A stretch of 17,394 nucleotides of DNA, from assembly GCA_023230755.1 (NCBI GenBank), contig JALNWS010000080.1, forward strand, positions 1 through 17,394, read 5' to 3'. How positions within the stretch are numbered: position 1 is the stretch's first letter; every line of letters begins with the position of its first letter. This document shows positions 15,708 to 17,394 of the stretch, in pieces. The notes beneath the pieces are model-generated. The model saw only the letters and a program-made list of their open reading frames with translations, had not been told where the DNA came from and did not search any database. Position numbers and translations under genes: made by a program. The DNA comes from Azoarcus sp. (lineage in GTDB: Bacteria > Pseudomonadota > Gammaproteobacteria > Burkholderiales > Rhodocyclaceae).

Positions 15708-17394
15708 ATGCGCTTCGACAAGCTTACGACCAAGTTCCAGCAAGCCCTGAATGATGCTCAGAGCATCGCGTTGGGCAACGATCAACAATTCATCGAACCA
15801 CAGCACCTGTTGCTGGCCATGCTTGGCCAGGATGATGGCGGCACGGTATCGCTGCTGCAGCGCGCAGGCGTTAATGTGCCGCCGCTCAAGGCTTCCCTGC
15901 AAAAAGCACTGGAACGGCTGCCCAAGGTCGAGGGCCACGGTGGCGAGGTTCAGGTGGGGCGCGACCTCAGCAACCTGCTCAATCTCACCGACAAGGAAGC
16001 GCAGAAGCGCGGTGACCAGTTCATCGCCAGCGAGATGTTCCTGCTCGCACTGAGCAATGACAAGGGCGAAACCGGACGGCTGCTGAAAGAGCACGGCCTG
16101 TCGCGCAAGCCGCTCGAAGCGGCCATTGAGGCGGTTCGCGGCGGGGCCAGCGTGGGTAGCCAGGATGCGGAAGGGCAGCGCGAGTCGCTGGCCAAATACT
16201 GCATGGACCTCACCGAACGTGCGCGCTCGGGCAAGCTTGACCCGGTGATCGGGCGTGACGACGAGATCCGTCGCGCGATCCAGATCCTGCAGCGCCGTAC
16301 CAAGAACAACCCGGTGCTGATTGGCGAGCCCGGTGTGGGCAAAACCGCGATTGTCGAAGGGCTGGCGCAGCGTATCGTCAATGACGAGGTGCCGGAAACG
16401 CTGAAAGGCAAGAAGGTGCTTTCGCTCGACATGGCTGCTCTGCTGGCCGGCGCCAAATACCGCGGCGAATTCGAGGAACGCCTGAAGGCGGTGCTGAAGG
16501 AGATTGCCCAGGAAGAAGGCAAGATCATTCTCTTCATCGACGAAATCCACACCATGGTGGGCGCGGGCAAGGCCGAAGGTGCGATGGATGCCGGCAACAT
16601 GCTCAAGCCGGCGCTGGCGCGCGGCGAGCTGCACTGCATCGGCGCCACCACGCTGGACGAATACCGCAAGTACATCGAGAAGGATGCCGCGCTTGAGCGC
16701 CGCTTCCAGAAGGTGCAGGTAGATGAGCCGTCAGTCGAGGCGACCATTGCCATCCTGCGCGGGCTGCAGGAAAAGTACGAAATTCACCACGGTGTAGAGA
16801 TCACCGACCCGGCAATCGTGGCCGCAGCCGAGCTCTCGCACCGCTACATTACCGACCGCTTCCTGCCGGATAAGGCCATCGACCTGATCGATGAGGCCGG
16901 CGCGCGCATCAAGATGGAGATCGACTCCAAGCCGGAGGTGATGGACAAGCTCGATCGCCGCGTGATTCAGCTCAAGATCGAACGCGAGGCGGTGAAAAAG
17001 GAAAAGGACGAAGCTTCGAAGAAGCGTCTGCAACTGATCGAGGATGAGCTCGAAAAACTTCAACGCGAGTACAACGACCTCGAAGAGGTGTGGAAGGCCG
17101 AAAAGTCGAAGGCGGCTGGCTCTGCGCACATCAAGGAAGAGATCGACCAGATGCGTGCGCAGATGGCCGACTTCCAGCGCAAGGGGCAGCTCGACAAGGT
17201 AGCCGAGCTGCAGTACGGCAAGCTGCCGCAACTTGAGGCCCAGCTCAAGATGGCTGAACAGGCTGGTGAGAGCGCGACCCCGAACAAGCTGCTGCGCACC
17301 CAGGTTGGCGCCGAGGAAATCGCCGAGGTGGTGTCGCGCGCGACCGGAATTCCGGTGAGCAAGATGATGCAGGGCGAGCGCGAGAAGCTGCTGA
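15708..17394 (+). CDS. clpB: ClpB disaggregase, Hsp100 AAA+ chaperone (partial, right edge)
   Basis: The first 562 residues of ClpB, open at the window end (full length about 860). Visible in order: the substrate-binding N-domain (MRFDKLTTKFQQALNDAQ, about 1-145), then AAA+ domain 1 with Walker A GEPGVGKT (206-213, K212 as in E. coli), the pore loop AGAKYRGEFEERL, Walker B ILFIDEIH (about 274-281) and the arginine-finger segment ALERRFQ. The long coiled-coil middle domain follows (about 410-525), rich in Glu, Lys and Gln, and then the start of AAA+ domain 2. ClpB works with DnaK to pull apart aggregated proteins after heat stress. The ATG has AAGGA 8 nt upstream and a sigma-32 promoter further up. 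Val149 is encoded by GTG (16152-16154), the site where E. coli starts its short ClpB form. Confidence 0.97.
   Translation, partial: MRFDKLTTKFQQALNDAQSIALGNDQQFIEPQHLLLAMLGQDDGGTVSLLQRAGVNVPPLKASLQKALERLPKVEGHGGEVQVGRDLSNLLNLTDKEAQKRGDQFIASEMFLLALSNDKGETGRLLKEHGLSRKPLEAAIEAVRGGASVGSQDAEGQRESLAKYCMDLTERARSGKLDPVIGRDDEIRRAIQILQRRTKNNPVLIGEPGVGKTAIVEGLAQRIVNDEVPETLKGKKVLSLDMAALLAGAKYRGEFEERLKAVLKEIAQEEGKIILFIDEIHTMVGAGKAEGAMDAGNMLKPALARGELHCIGATTLDEYRKYIEKDAALERRFQKVQVDEPSVEATIAILRGLQEKYEIHHGVEITDPAIVAAAELSHRYITDRFLPDKAIDLIDEAGARIKMEIDSKPEVMDKLDRRVIQLKIEREAVKKEKDEASKKRLQLIEDELEKLQREYNDLEEVWKAEKSKAAGSAHIKEEIDQMRAQMADFQRKGQLDKVAELQYGKLPQLEAQLKMAEQAGESATPNKLLRTQVGAEEIAEVVSRATGIPVSKMMQGEREKLL

Noticed and set aside
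15548..15754. A 68-codon rightward frame between the ABC gene and clpB
   Set aside because: It runs through the sigma-32 promoter and into clpB out of frame, and has no ribosome site or homology-like motif.

Overview
The window looks like chromosomal DNA of a GC-rich betaproteobacterium. Gene content and protein style fit the Rhodocyclales (Azoarcus, Thauera or Aromatoleum type), but this is inference, since no marker such as rRNA is present. Genes are tightly packed on both strands. I see no stretch over 300 bases without a gene, and no tRNA, rRNA, insertion sequence, phage gene or CRISPR array. Most of the window is housekeeping and stress-response DNA.

Left part (1-2007): a leftward three-gene operon encodes a hemerythrin-like HHE protein, a small DUF2249 protein and a polytopic membrane protein that runs off the left edge. 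The three reading frames are joined by two ATGA stop/start overlaps. A near-perfect FNR/Dnr-type box (TTGATGCGGGTCAA) lies upstream at the distance expected of an activator site. The operon is therefore probably switched on by low oxygen or nitric oxide, and it is the least characterised system here.

Centre (2008-9420): a rightward MFS transporter converges on a leftward pair, an LpxH-like metallophosphoesterase and a BaiN/HI0933-type flavoprotein. Divergent from the flavoprotein is a 1209-residue AsmA-like DUF748 envelope protein, followed after 14 bp by pterin-4a-carbinolamine dehydratase.

SOS block (9449-12246): a leftward lexA-imuA-imuB operon sits behind a perfect CTGT-N8-ACAG LexA box that covers the lexA -10 element. 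LexA would repress itself and the ImuA/ImuB mutasome accessory proteins together. The usual third member, dnaE2, is not next to imuB.

Right part (12247-17394): a roughly 200-bp leader precedes a PrxQ/Bcp-type peroxiredoxin and an SlyD-type prolyl isomerase, which form a two-gene unit (1-nt gap) ending in a clear intrinsic terminator. Next come a fused two-ATPase peptide ABC transporter protein without permease genes beside it, and clpB, which has a recognisable sigma-32 heat-shock promoter and is cut by the right edge.
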